Assembly (NCBI GenBank): GCA_030040455.1
Contig: JASHTR010000061.1
Span: 1 to 19,187 of the forward strand
Source of the DNA: Terriglobia bacterium
GTDB taxonomy: Bacteria; Acidobacteriota; Terriglobia; UBA7540
Reading direction: 5' to 3'
DNA length: 19,187 bases
Under the pieces are notes generated by a model. It saw only the letters and a program-made list of their open reading frames with translations. It ran no database searches and was not told the DNA's origin. This document shows, in pieces, positions 1 to 7,407 of the stretch. Position 1 is the first letter of the stretch, and the number at the start of each line of letters is the position of its first letter. A program made the translations under genes and the position numbers.

Positions 1-578
1 GCCTTGGTCAGGTCATACTGCTTCTGGGCGACGAGAAGGTTGGCTTTGGCCACGGCGGCGGCGTTGATGGCGTCGTCCAAGGCCTGCTTGCTGACGGACC
101 TCGGATTGATTTCATAAGCGGCCTGTTCCTTGGCCAGGTCATCCTGGGCAGTTTTCAAGGAGGCTTGAGCAGCAACCACTTGAGCCTCATTCACGTCCAG
201 GGTTTCTTTCCGGGGTTCGGCCTTCAACTCTTGAAGCATGGTGTTGGCTGCACGCGCCTGGAACAGATCTTGCCCGACAATTCCTCTTTGGATGGAATCG
301 TCGATGAGCAAAAGCGGCATCCCCTTAAGGACGGCCTGGCCTTCGGCGACAAAGATCTGTTTGACGGTTCCTGCCACTTCCGGGTATACGTTCATATCCT
401 CCCCGCTCCTTTGAGTGCTCTCCACAATGCCCTCGGCGTAAATGCCATTGGCATAAGGGTCGGCAGGCGGAGGAAATTCCGGCGGCAGTTGTGGTTGTTG
501 GAGGCTAAAGAGATAAGCTGCTATGCATCCTGCCAGGATGCCGGCAGCTGAAAGCACGAATATAAGCTTAGTTCTCAT
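1..578 (-). CDS. HlyD/DevB-like periplasmic adaptor of an ABC exporter (C-terminus off window)
   Basis: This is the membrane-fusion subunit that would link the inner-membrane ABC pair encoded just upstream to the outer part of an efflux or secretion system. About 192 N-terminal residues are visible. A basic start (MRTK) is followed by a hydrophobic stretch at about residues 5-25, then a Pro-rich linker, a biotinyl-lipoyl-like half with VYPEVAGTVKQIFVAEGQ at about 64-81, and an Ala/Gln/Lys-rich stretch at about 105-190 typical of the alpha-helical hairpin. Residues 15-18 read LAGC, a possible lipobox, so it could be a lipoprotein rather than a membrane-anchored adaptor. The ATG at 576-578 overlaps the last 11 bases of the ATPase gene, which argues for translational coupling. 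The family call is firm. The substrate is unknown, and the frame runs open through base 1. Confidence 0.85.
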   Translation of the reverse strand, partial: MRTKLIFVLSAAGILAGCIAAYLFSLQQPQLPPEFPPPADPYANGIYAEGIVESTQRSGEDMNVYPEVAGTVKQIFVAEGQAVLKGMPLLLIDDSIQRGIVGQDLFQARAANTMLQELKAEPRKETLDVNEAQVVAAQASLKTAQDDLAKEQAAYEINPRSVSKQALDDAINAAAVAKANLLVAQKQYDLTK

Positions 579-1269
579 GGCTGACCTTCTCGGTGGAAGC
601 TAGCCGCCCGTCCTCCATATCCAGGATCCGGTCGGCAAATTCATAGATTCGGCTGTCGTGAGTCACAATGATGATGCAGCGCTGGTTGTTGAGAACATTC
701 TGATGCACAAAACTCACGATCGACCGCCCGGTTTCACCATCCAGAGAGGCGGTGGGTTCGTCCATAATCAGGATGTCGGGCTGGCCCACCATCGCCCGGG
801 CGATCGCTACCCGTTGCTGCTCCCCTCCACTCAGCTTGATCGGAGGTAGTTGTTCCTTTCCCTTCAGGCCCACGATTTCGAGATAGCGAACGGCCTTCTT
901 CATCGATTCGTTCCAGTCTTCATGCTTCAGAATCAAAGGAATCGCTACGTTCTCAGCGGTGGTCAAACGTGGAAACAGGTGATAGTCTTGGAAGACAAAG
1001 CCGAGCTTGTTCAACCGGAATTCCGCCAGCCGATCTGCGTCGAGCGCCCAGATGTTACCGCCCTCAACGAGGACCTTTCCCGCGTTAGGCCGGAGAATCC
1101 CGGAAAGAACGCTCAGCAAGGTGGTTTTTCCGCTTCCTGATGGACCGACGATATAGACGATTTCACCAAAATACGTTTCGAGATTGACCTCTTTGAGCGC
1201 GGTCGTTTTCGCCTCGCCCTCGCCAAACCATTTCACTAAGCCGCTCGCTTTGATCGCTGTATCCGGCAT
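568..1269 (-). CDS. ABC exporter ATP-binding subunit, DevA/LolD/MacB type
   Basis: This cytoplasmic ATPase would power the FtsX-like permease encoded immediately upstream. It has 233 residues, the usual length for this family. Walker [10 protein letters not shown] is at 42-50, Q-loop Gln94 in VFQDYH, signature LSGGEQQ at 146-152, Walker [13 protein letters not shown] from about 166, and the H-loop His in VTHDS near the C-terminus. All catalytic motifs are intact. The frame stays open 10 codons further upstream to 1299, but the ATG at 1267-1269 is better. It lies one base after the permease stop (TGA-A-ATG) and is preceded by GAGGGTGA, a good ribosome site. Context (adaptor, ATPase and DevC-like permease in one operon) points to a DevBCA- or MacAB-like tripartite exporter. 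The cargo cannot be read from sequence. Confidence 0.92.
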   Translation of the reverse strand: MPDTAIKASGLVKWFGEGEAKTTALKEVNLETYFGEIVYIVGPSGSGKTTLLSVLSGILRPNAGKVLVEGGNIWALDADRLAEFRLNKLGFVFQDYHLFPRLTTAENVAIPLILKHEDWNESMKKAVRYLEIVGLKGKEQLPPIKLSGGEQQRVAIARAMVGQPDILIMDEPTASLDGETGRSIVSFVHQNVLNNQRCIIIVTHDSRIYEFADRILDMEDGRLASTEKVSHEN

Positions 1270-1270
1270 T

Positions 1271-2407
1271 TCACCCTCGGAATATATCGAATGGCTCAAT
1301 CGCCAGCACTCGGCGAACCCCGAAATAACTGGATATGGCCGCGATGACTAAAACCATCGCGAAAGGAACGGCGAGGTTGAGATAACTAATCATGGCTGCG
1401 TATTCAGGCATCCTGAGCTTGGCGACGCCAATCAAGCTCACGCACAAACCCACCCCCAGACCGTAGCCCGTCAACGAAGTAAAGGCAGCCTGAAAAAGAA
1501 TGATGCTGACCAGTTCGCGGCTTTTGGTGCCAATGGCTTTCAAGGCGCCGAATCGCTCGAGATTCTCCAGAATGAAGGTGTAGAAGGTTTGACCCGAAAC
1601 CGACAGGCCCACAATGAAACTCACCGCGGTCATAATCAGCAGATTCATTCCGAAGCCTGATTGAAAGATGTAGAAATTAGTTGTCCGTCCAATGAACTCA
1701 TCCTTCGTCAGAGCCACGTAGCCAAGCACTTTGACTTGCTGTTTGATTCTTGGGACGTCCCTCATGCTCTTCGGCACGACGAGAACGTACGAGATGGTGT
1801 AGCGGGGATTCGGAATGTACTGGAGGCAGCGGTAATAGGTGGTGTACAGGGTCGGGATACCAAATAAACTTGAGCTTCGAACCTTGGCAATACCGACGAT
1901 GACTCCGCGATTGTCGTTGAGCTCGAACTCCGAGCCAATATGAGCATTTCCAAGCTTGGGAAAGTCGGCATCCTGGATCGCGATGAAGCCGTTTTCGGCG
2001 TAGATGTCGTCAATGTTTCCTTGGATAAGCTCTGGCCTTCCATACAGGCTTGTGTCGTCTAGTCCGATAATGTTCGCAGACTGGTACGTACCATCCGCCA
2101 GTTTCAGAAGGGCGGCGCCCGCATAAAGCGGGACCGCGTATTTAACTCCTTGCATGCTTCGGACCGCATCCAGGATATAGCCCGGCAGTCCAATCGTATT
2201 CGCCGGAGTCTGAACCGTCGGATCCATAACCCAGATCGGAGCGTCGATGTTAATCACTGTAGCGGCCGAGTGATTCAGGACACCCACAAACATCGAGGTG
2301 ATAAACATCATCAAGAAGACGGCGAAAGTGATACCGACCAGGAGCGCCGTGAATTTTGCTTTGTCGTTAACGACGAGCTTATATGCGAGCTTGAGAATTC
2401 CCTTCAT
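1271..2407 (-). CDS. FtsX/DevC-like permease subunit of an ABC exporter
   Basis: This is an inner-membrane permease of 378 residues with the MacB/FtsX/DevC layout. One N-terminal membrane helix lies at about 18-45. A large extracytoplasmic domain of about 200 residues follows. Three C-terminal helices lie at about 255-280, 300-330 and 340-365, with the FtsX-like segment ENLERFGALKAIGTKSRE between the first two. The C-terminus FGVRRVLAIEPFDIFRG is also typical of DevC-like permeases. The length is close to cyanobacterial DevC (recalled as about 385). The start ATG at 2405-2407 has AGAGGACAAAGG just upstream. It sits between a 35-codon ORF (49 bases upstream) and the ATPase (1 base downstream), so all are probably one transcript. 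Substrate class (lipid, glycolipid, peptide or drug) is undetermined. Confidence 0.9.
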   Translation of the reverse strand: MKGILKLAYKLVVNDKAKFTALLVGITFAVFLMMFITSMFVGVLNHSAATVINIDAPIWVMDPTVQTPANTIGLPGYILDAVRSMQGVKYAVPLYAGAALLKLADGTYQSANIIGLDDTSLYGRPELIQGNIDDIYAENGFIAIQDADFPKLGNAHIGSEFELNDNRGVIVGIAKVRSSSLFGIPTLYTTYYRCLQYIPNPRYTISYVLVVPKSMRDVPRIKQQVKVLGYVALTKDEFIGRTTNFYIFQSGFGMNLLIMTAVSFIVGLSVSGQTFYTFILENLERFGALKAIGTKSRELVSIILFQAAFTSLTGYGLGVGLCVSLIGVAKLRMPEYAAMISYLNLAVPFAMVLVIAAISSYFGVRRVLAIEPFDIFRG

Positions 2408-2456
2408 TGCCTTTGTCCTCTGGTTTCAGCTTGACTCGCATGATGAGCCGGGTAGG

Positions 2457-2564
2457 TTACAACATGCTCGCCCAGTTGTGCGGAGCCCTGAATGTTAGCC
2501 ACACGATTAGAAATCCGCTGCCTACACATACCGCTAACGCGCCCAATGCGGTTAAGATTTCCAT
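2457..2564 (-). CDS. Small single-helix membrane protein, 35 aa, leading the exporter operon
   Basis: This is a short ORF that a length cut-off would miss. The ATG at 2562-2564 is preceded by a near-perfect ribosome site (AAGGAGG, five bases of spacing), the strongest in this operon. The product has 35 residues: an acidic Met-Glu start, one hydrophobic helix at about residues 3-25 rich in Leu, Val, Ala and Gly, then a short polar tail with one Arg, one His and two Trp. The stop is TAA at 2457-2459, 49 bases before the permease ATG. The frame continues upstream to a TTG at 2735, but that extension is low-complexity and Arg-rich and I do not believe it. I do not recognise a family. Position suggests an accessory subunit or regulator of the DevC-like permease, comparable in kind to other tiny transporter subunits. 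That role is inference. Confidence 0.6.
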   Translation of the reverse strand: MEILTALGALAVCVGSGFLIVWLTFRAPHNWASML

Positions 2565-2565
2565 T

Positions 2566-2694
2566 TCAGCCTCCTTGGTGTGGAAGACGAGACCGGTAAC
2601 CCTGGTATGCCTTCGTGGGTGTACGCCCTGGATGCTCCATCGGCTTTCGCTTCCTGGCCGGCGACCGCAAGTGACCAACCGTGTCGCGTTCCAT
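2566..2694 (-). CDS. Possible basic 42-aa leader ORF
   Basis: The ATG at 2692-2694 opens a 42-codon frame ending at TGA 2566-2568, one base before the ATG of the 35-aa membrane ORF. The same TGA-A-ATG arrangement joins the permease and ATPase genes of this operon. A purine-rich AGAGGGA lies eight bases before the ATG. The product is strongly basic, rich in Arg, Lys, Pro and Gly, with no hydrophobic segment and no family I recognise. It could be a translated leader that couples ribosomes to the next ORF, a true small protein, or chance. Only the tight junction and the plausible ribosome site support it. Confidence 0.3.
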   Translation of the reverse strand: MERDTVGHLRSPARKRKPMEHPGRTPTKAYQGYRSRLPHQGG

Positions 2695-2770
2695 CGTGTT
2701 AATCCCTCTCGTTCATATTGATTTTCATCCGCCAACTCGGCTTTTGGCGGTGATAGCGGTCACATATGTT

Positions 2771-2786
2771 TGTGTGCGGGATCACA
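2771..2786. promoter_or_regulatory. Imperfect CRP-type operator
   Basis: TGTGTGCGGGATCACA fits TGTGA-N6-TCACA with one mismatch. It lies in the region shared by the divergent exporter operon (minus strand) and the MFS gene (plus strand), 106 bases from a perfect copy. Unlike the other sites in the window, I see no convincing -10 hexamer at the distance expected for a -41.5 site, so its target is unclear. Confidence 0.4.
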
Positions 2787-2876
2787 GTCGCTTCATTCGG
2801 AACGCAATGCCATCAGGGCCGGATTCAGCCGAGTGTGTGGAGACCAGCCAACGATGGAGGGTGCCATTGCACATTC

Positions 2877-2892
2877 TGTGACGGCCGTCACA
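2877..2892 (+). promoter_or_regulatory. Perfect CRP-type palindrome before the MFS efflux gene
   Basis: TGTGACGGCCGTCACA is a perfect 16-base inverted repeat matching TGTGA-N6-TCACA, the consensus of CRP and of some CRP/FNR relatives such as HcpR. Its centre is at 2884.5. A site at -41.5 would put the transcription start near 2926 and the -10 hexamer at 2914-2919, where TAAGCT is found (3 of 6 matches to TATAAT). The GTG start at 2941 would then follow a leader of about 15 bases carrying the GAGG ribosome site. Confidence 0.65.
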
Positions 2893-2940
2893 GTCCTCTG
2901 CGAGCCACTCACCTAAGCTTTTATTCAGTGAGGTTATGAC

Positions 2941-4590
2941 GTGGGTGGATTGTCACCAAGTACGATTTCCGATGCACCGTCCGTTCCCGGCTCGACGGCG
3001 TCACCCCGTCCAACTTCTCCGTCGCCTGCCGTTCAGATCTCCTTTGCGGCAGGGACACTTCAAGGCACTCGCTGGATTATCGCCATTGCGGTGATGTCCA
3101 GCGCTGTGATGGAGGTATTGGACACCTCGGTCGTAAACGTCAGCCTCCCGCACATCGCGGGCTCTCTTTCATCAGGCGTCGATGAAGCAACGTGGGTGCT
3201 CACCTCCTATATTGTTGCCAATGCCATCATTCTTCCGATCACCGGATGGCTCGCCAACTATCTGGGACGAAGGCGGCTGCTAATGACAGTTGTGACTGGA
3301 TTTACCTTATCCAGCGCGATGTGTGGTCTTGCCCCTAACTTGCCAATGTTGATCTTCTTTCGCGTGCTGCAGGGGACGACGGGTGGAGGACTCCAGCCGC
3401 TCTCCCAAGCTGTGCTGCTCGAGGAATTCCCGGGTGAGGAGCGCGGCAAGGCAATGGCATTTTGGGGATTGGGTATTGTAGCAGCGCCGATTCTCGGCCC
3501 CACCCTCGGCGGCTGGATCACGGATACGTATTCCTGGCGCTGGGTGTTCTACATCAACTTGCCCGTGGGCATTCTCAGCCTCACCATGATTCACTTGTTC
3601 GTTTTCGATCCGCCGTATATCCGGCGTGGGGCGCTGCGTGCGGATGGTTGGGGGTTGGGCATGCTCGCGGTCGGAATGGGCGCCCTACAGATCATGCTGG
3701 ACAAAGGACAAGAGAAGGATTGGTTTGGTTCCAACTTGATCAGAACGCTCGCTGTTCTTGCCCTGTTGTTCCTAACCGCCTTCGTGATCCGCGAACTCAT
3801 TGTCAAACAGCCGATTGTTCATTTCCGGCTCATGCACTACCCGTCGTTTGCGACAGGCATTGTTTTAGTGACAATGCTGGGATTCGTGCTCTATGGAAGC
3901 CTGGTGTTGTTGCCATTGTTTATGCAAACGCTGCTCGGGTGGACGGCGACGACGGCGGGAATTTGGACCAGCCCGCGTGGCATTGGTACTGCGCTCTGCA
4001 TGCCTTTGGTCGGCTATTTGCTCGACAAGAGGTGGGGCGCGCGTGGGATGCTGGCTTTTGGATTCGCGGTGGCAGGACTTGCCTTCTTTGGCTATTCACA
4101 TATGACCTTGGATTCCGGTACCTGGGATATTTTCTCGGACCAGATCATTCAGGGCATCGGGATGTCCTGCCTTTTCGTGCCCCTGACCACCGTCACCATG
4201 GACCCGATTCCTCAACAGGAAATAGGCTACGCGACCAGTCTCTTCAGCGTCATGCGGAACATTGGATCAAGTATGGGGATTTCCTTCGTAACCACATGGG
4301 TCGCGCGCCGCTCCCAGTTTCATCAAAGCACCCTTTCATCTCACATCACGGCCTCCAATCCAAGCAGCCGGCAAGCGCTCGCGTACCTGACGCAGTTGAT
4401 GCAACAGCGCGGCTTCGATGCGGTCACCGCGACCCAAAAAGCTCATGCACTCCTTTACCAGATGCTTCAACAGCAAGCGTCGTTGTTGAGCTACCTGGAC
4501 GTATTTCACATCATGGGTATGCTGTTTCTAGCGGTCATTCCCTTGATCCTGCTGATGCGAAAACCAAGCCAAAAAGCTGCGGTGGTGTGA
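2941..4590 (+). CDS. DHA2-family MFS drug:H+ antiporter (EmrB/QacA type)
   Basis: This is an inner-membrane, proton-driven multidrug exporter of 549 residues with a predicted 14 helices. An unusual polar N-terminal tail of about 40 residues, rich in Ser and Pro, precedes helix 1. The motif EVLDTSVVNVSLPHI in helix 1 is diagnostic of DHA2. Motif A is GWLANYLGRRRLLM, and the antiporter motif C region is GLGIVAAPILGPTLGGW. The C-terminus ends in a basic tail after the last helix. The start is GTG at 2941, chosen because GAGG lies seven bases upstream and no in-frame ATG precedes helix 1. No adaptor gene adjoins it, unlike emrAB operons, so it may work alone or borrow a partner. A CRP-type palindrome lies 48 bases upstream. 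The substrate is unknown. Confidence 0.93.
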   Translation: MGGLSPSTISDAPSVPGSTASPRPTSPSPAVQISFAAGTLQGTRWIIAIAVMSSAVMEVLDTSVVNVSLPHIAGSLSSGVDEATWVLTSYIVANAIILPITGWLANYLGRRRLLMTVVTGFTLSSAMCGLAPNLPMLIFFRVLQGTTGGGLQPLSQAVLLEEFPGEERGKAMAFWGLGIVAAPILGPTLGGWITDTYSWRWVFYINLPVGILSLTMIHLFVFDPPYIRRGALRADGWGLGMLAVGMGALQIMLDKGQEKDWFGSNLIRTLAVLALLFLTAFVIRELIVKQPIVHFRLMHYPSFATGIVLVTMLGFVLYGSLVLLPLFMQTLLGWTATTAGIWTSPRGIGTALCMPLVGYLLDKRWGARGMLAFGFAVAGLAFFGYSHMTLDSGTWDIFSDQIIQGIGMSCLFVPLTTVTMDPIPQQEIGYATSLFSVMRNIGSSMGISFVTTWVARRSQFHQSTLSSHITASNPSSRQALAYLTQLMQQRGFDAVTATQKAHALLYQMLQQQASLLSYLDVFHIMGMLFLAVIPLILLMRKPSQKAAVV

Positions 4591-4670
4591 CGGGATCAGG
4601 CTTGGCTCTCCGAAGACTACGGCTATCCCGGTCGACACAGTCGGCGCAACCCCGTTTGATTATTTAGCAG

Positions 4671-4700
4671 GCGCCGTTCATCCAGAGGGACGGTGCTTTT
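4671..4700 (+). terminator. Candidate Rho-independent terminator after the MFS gene
   Basis: GCGCCGT at 4671-4677 pairs with ACGGTGC at 4690-4696 (seven pairs, one of them G-U) across a 12-base loop, followed directly by TTTT. It lies 80 bases after the MFS stop, between two convergent genes. The stem is short and the T-run minimal, so this is a modest candidate. Confidence 0.4.
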
Positions 4701-4738
4701 ATGCAAGCAATGCAGACCGACTGTAATTCGGATGGCGC

Positions 4739-5578
4739 TTAACGAACGACATTCGGATAAAGTTTGGCCGTGAGCAGCACAAGGGCCGCGAGGACAACCA
4801 AATGCACGCCCAAGTCCATTCCTAATCCGAACAGGGGGTGTCCTCCTTCGACCATCAGCGCGCGCAGGGCATCAACCTGATAGCTGAGCGGGTTAATCTT
4901 TGCAAGGGCGCGGAGCCACGCTGGCATGACGCTCAACGGATAAATGGCGTTGCTTGCGAAGAACAGCGGCATTGTCAGGACCTGACCAATGCCCATGAAG
5001 CGCTCGCGGGTCTTCACCAGACATGCGACGGCCAGGGAAAAGGTGGAGAACAACGCCGAGCCCAGTATGATAAAGCCGAGAACCCCTGCAATCGCGCCAA
5101 GGCCGAATCGAATCGGAACTCTTAAGAGCAGCGCGAGAAGATAAATAATGACTCCCTGAGACAATCCCCGCACTCCTGCGGAAAGTGCTTTTCCGAGGAC
5201 TAGGGCGCTACGCGTTGCGGGCGTTACAACCAGCTTTTGAAGGATTCCCAAGTCGCGCTCCCAGATCACACTGATACCATAAAAGATGGCGATGAAGAGC
5301 ACGCTCTGGGCGAGAATGCCCGGCACCATGAAGGTCAAATAGCTTAAGTTGCCAGTCGGTATGGCTCTCAGCCGCCCGAAGACCTGTCCAAACACCAGGA
5401 GCCAGAGCGTCGGCTGGATTGCCCTCGTAAAGAGCTCAATCGGATCTCGCCCGAGTTTGCGGAGTTCAACCTCGGCGAGAGCGGTGGTATCGCGGATGAA
5501 TGCCGTCATTGCCAGTTCGTTAGCCGAGACGCCGCGCGGTGCGGCGAATCTGGGCCGTCTCTGTATAGCCTCCGCCAT
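4739..5578 (-). CDS. ABC-2 type transport permease (DrrB-like)
   Basis: This is the membrane subunit of an ABC-2 exporter, paired with the ATPase just upstream. About six helices are predicted from residue 50 onward of the 279-residue product. Family-typical stretches include VPGILAQSVLFIAIFYGIS, the coupling-helix region WERDLGILQKLVVTPATRSA, and NAIYPLSVMPAWLRALAKINPL before the last helix. The start is uncertain. AGGAGGT lies 11 bases before the ATG at 5576-5578 and only five bases before an in-frame TTG at 5584. A later ATG at 5509 would remove the overlap with the ATPase gene and give a 256-aa protein closer to DrrB length. The choice made implies a 59-base overlap. Drug, lipid or polysaccharide export are all possible for the family. 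Confidence 0.88.
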   Translation of the reverse strand: MAEAIQRRPRFAAPRGVSANELAMTAFIRDTTALAEVELRKLGRDPIELFTRAIQPTLWLLVFGQVFGRLRAIPTGNLSYLTFMVPGILAQSVLFIAIFYGISVIWERDLGILQKLVVTPATRSALVLGKALSAGVRGLSQGVIIYLLALLLRVPIRFGLGAIAGVLGFIILGSALFSTFSLAVACLVKTRERFMGIGQVLTMPLFFASNAIYPLSVMPAWLRALAKINPLSYQVDALRALMVEGGHPLFGLGMDLGVHLVVLAALVLLTAKLYPNVVR

Positions 5579-6398
5579 GCTCAATCGAACCTCCTGCAAA
5601 ATAGACGAAAACATCATCCAGGTCCGCATCAGGCCCTACCTGAACTTTCAAGGCGCTTGGTGAGCCGATGGCCACAGCTTGGCCAAGATGCATGATCGCG
5701 ATTGTCTCGCACAGCTCATCCGCCTCTTCCATGTCGTGGGTGGTCATCAGAATCGTTGTGCCAAAGTCATTCCGAAGCCCACGCAGGTGATCCCACACGG
5801 CGTGACGGGCGACCGGGTCTAAACCGACCGTCGGCTCGTCCAGGAATAGAACCTTGGGGTGGTGTAACATGGATTCTGCAATCTCCAGCCGACGAATCAT
5901 CCCTCCTGAGTAATTACGGACGAGCGTGTTCGCAGCGTCTTCCAGGGCCATGAACCGAAGTGCCTCAGCAACCCTCCCGCGCCGCAGTCGGCGCTCAATC
6001 CCGTACAATCGCGCGAACAGGAGCAGGTTCTCATAACCCGTCAGAGCCCCATCCGCGGAGATCATCTGAGAGACGTACCCGATGTTGCGCCGAACGTCCA
6101 CGGCATCCCGAACGATATCGAACCCGGCCACTTTGGCCGTACCAGCGCTTGGAGGAAGGACCGTAGTCAACATTTTGATCGTCGTTGTCTTTCCTGCGCC
6201 ATTGGGCCCCAGCAGGCCAAAGATGCAACCATTGGGGACAGCCAATGACAATGCGTTGACCGCCGTCGTTGCGCCGAAGTGGCGAGTCAGACCAAGCATC
6301 TCAACGGTCGGCGCTGCGACGGGAGGATTCTCTCCGGCTGACGTACTGGTGGACAGCGATGCTTCTGGCTTGTTTTCATGATCACGGTTGATCACCAT
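5520..6398 (-). CDS. ABC-2 exporter ATPase (DrrA-like)
   Basis: This cytoplasmic ATPase drives the ABC-2 permease encoded downstream. After a polar, unstructured N-terminal tail of about 30 residues come the A-loop region GLTRHFGATTAVN, Walker A GPNGAGKTTT, Q-loop GYVSQM, signature YSGGMIRRLEIAESM, Walker B VLFLDEPTVGLDP and H-loop MTTHDMEEADELCE. The short C-terminal stretch contains PDADLDDVFVYFAGG, the DDVF element seen in DrrA-type ATPases. An ATG at 6419 is in frame but has no ribosome site. The ATG at 6398 has GGGA six bases upstream and is preferred. A CRP-type site with a -10-like hexamer lies upstream at 6531-6573, so the pair probably forms its own operon. Confidence 0.9.
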   Translation of the reverse strand: MVINRDHENKPEASLSTSTSAGENPPVAAPTVEMLGLTRHFGATTAVNALSLAVPNGCIFGLLGPNGAGKTTTIKMLTTVLPPSAGTAKVAGFDIVRDAVDVRRNIGYVSQMISADGALTGYENLLLFARLYGIERRLRRGRVAEALRFMALEDAANTLVRNYSGGMIRRLEIAESMLHHPKVLFLDEPTVGLDPVARHAVWDHLRGLRNDFGTTILMTTHDMEEADELCETIAIMHLGQAVAIGSPSALKVQVGPDADLDDVFVYFAGGSIEHGGGYTETAQIRRTARRLG

Positions 6399-6557
6399 AG
6401 CATTTCCCAAGCCTTTCATTTAGCTCGATGGAATGCCCGTCAAAGCGCTGCGATTACCGAGTACCCTCTGCCATGCTAGGTGGCTCTCGGCTGTAAGAAT
6501 TAACGATCGCCATTGCTGAGCCACTCTGGAAGAATAACCGTCACCAAATTGAGATTC

Positions 6558-6573
6558 TGTGATGCCGATCACG
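6558..6573 (-). promoter_or_regulatory. CRP-type operator and promoter of the ABC-2 operon
   Basis: TGTGATGCCGATCACG matches TGTGA-N6-TCACA at nine of ten defined positions. Read on the minus strand, a site centred at -41.5 predicts a transcription start near 6524 and a -10 hexamer at 6536-6531. That hexamer reads TATTCT (4 of 6 matches). The leader to the ATPase start would be about 125 bases. The stretch 6420-6810 otherwise holds only this and the next site; I see no credible gene in it. Confidence 0.55.
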
Positions 6574-6685
6574 TTGGCTATCCATGTCAGGGTTGGAGGA
6601 CAGCCAACGCCAAGGATCTGTGCAAACAGGCTCACCCGGCTTCCGATCCGCACGAAATCTTCAGGAGCCTGAGTCTTCAATCCAG

Positions 6686-6701
6686 TGTGATCTGCATTAC
6701 A
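6686..6701 (+). promoter_or_regulatory. CRP-type operator and promoter of the alcohol dehydrogenase fragment
   Basis: TGTGATCTGCATTACA matches TGTGA-N6-TCACA at nine of ten positions. Centred at 6693.5, it predicts a start near 6735 and a -10 at 6723-6728, where GATAAA is found (4 of 6, within TAGATAAAT). The leader to the ATG at 6811 would be 76 bases and contains a good AAGGAG ribosome site. The promoter looks intact although its gene is truncated. Confidence 0.55.
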
Positions 6702-6810
6702 GCACCGTTAGCTAGCTCCTTAGATAAATGGCTCGTGGCTCGATCAGACAAGCGACCGCTTACGTTGCCGGGCCGCAGCAATCACCCTTTCCTTAGAAGG
6801 AGACATCGAA

Positions 6811-7407
6811 ATGGCGCAGAAAATGAAAGCTGCTGTGGTTCACCGTTTCCGTGAGCCACTGAGACTTGAAGAAGTGCCGGTACCGCAGCCTGGGGAAGGA
6901 GAGATTCTGATTAAGGTAGAAGCCAGCGGCGTCTGCCACACGACCCTGCACGCTGCTTCGGGCGACTGGCCGGTGAAGTCTGTTCCGCACTTCATCCCCG
7001 GTCACGAGGGAGCCGGCGTTGTAGTGGCTGCCGGCCCGCACGCACGAGGTGTAAAAGAGGGAGATCACGCAGGGGTCCCGTGGCTTTATAGCGCTTGTGG
7101 CCAGTGCGCGTACTGCATTGGAGGGTGGGAAACCCTTTGCGAGGCGCAACAGGATTGCGGATGTTCCGTCAATGGTGCCTTTGCCATGCGCAAAGTTTGT
7201 GGTGGCGTCGAGCGGATCGACACACCAGATGTAATCGGAATGAGCCGCGTGGATACCGCTCTCTTCAGCCACAGTGTCATGCTTTGGAAAGTGCCGATGA
7301 AGAGCCTCGACAATCAGCGTTTCGGAGCGCGAGTCAGCGTCCGTCACGAGGTTGCTTTTCCCTTTGTAGCTGATCCTGGCGTGACGCCGCTCGAAGGAGC
7401 GCGTTAG
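6811..7407 (+). pseudogene. Truncated zinc alcohol dehydrogenase (AdhP-like), 5' part joined to foreign antisense sequence
   Basis: Residues 1 to about 125 of this open frame are the N-terminal catalytic half of an AdhP-type NAD-dependent alcohol dehydrogenase. It has the catalytic zinc region GVCHTTLHAASGDWP, GHEGAGVVVAAGP, WLYSACGQCAYC with the structural-zinc cysteines, and WETLCEAQQ. Resemblance ends at SVNGAFA (about base 7185). The remaining 73 codons are the antisense of an inositol-monophosphatase-family gene. The catalytic-site proton relay, the whole Rossmann NAD domain and the C-terminus (about 210 residues) are missing, so no dehydrogenase activity is expected. CHTT replaces the CHTD usual in this subfamily. 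The start has AGAAGGAG eight bases upstream. A short chimeric 198-aa protein could still be made, since the frame is open to TAG at 7405-7407. Confidence 0.8.

Noticed and set aside
2718..2731. FNR-like TTGAT-N4-ATCCG
   Set aside because: Only one half-site is good, and the rest of the window uses TGTGA-type half-sites.
2681..2881. A 66-codon plus-strand frame in the intergenic region before the MFS gene
   Set aside because: No ribosome site, rare-looking composition, and it runs into the operator at 2877. It is probably chance.
3462..4667. A 401-codon open frame on the plus strand overlapping the MFS gene
   Set aside because: It is in a shifted frame inside a strongly supported transporter, is Arg/His/Cys-rich, and has no family likeness. 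It is a GC-driven shadow.
6420..6680. An 86-codon minus-strand frame just upstream of the ABC-2 ATPase
   Set aside because: It begins with TTG without a ribosome site, overlaps the CRP-type operator and -10, and resembles no family I know.
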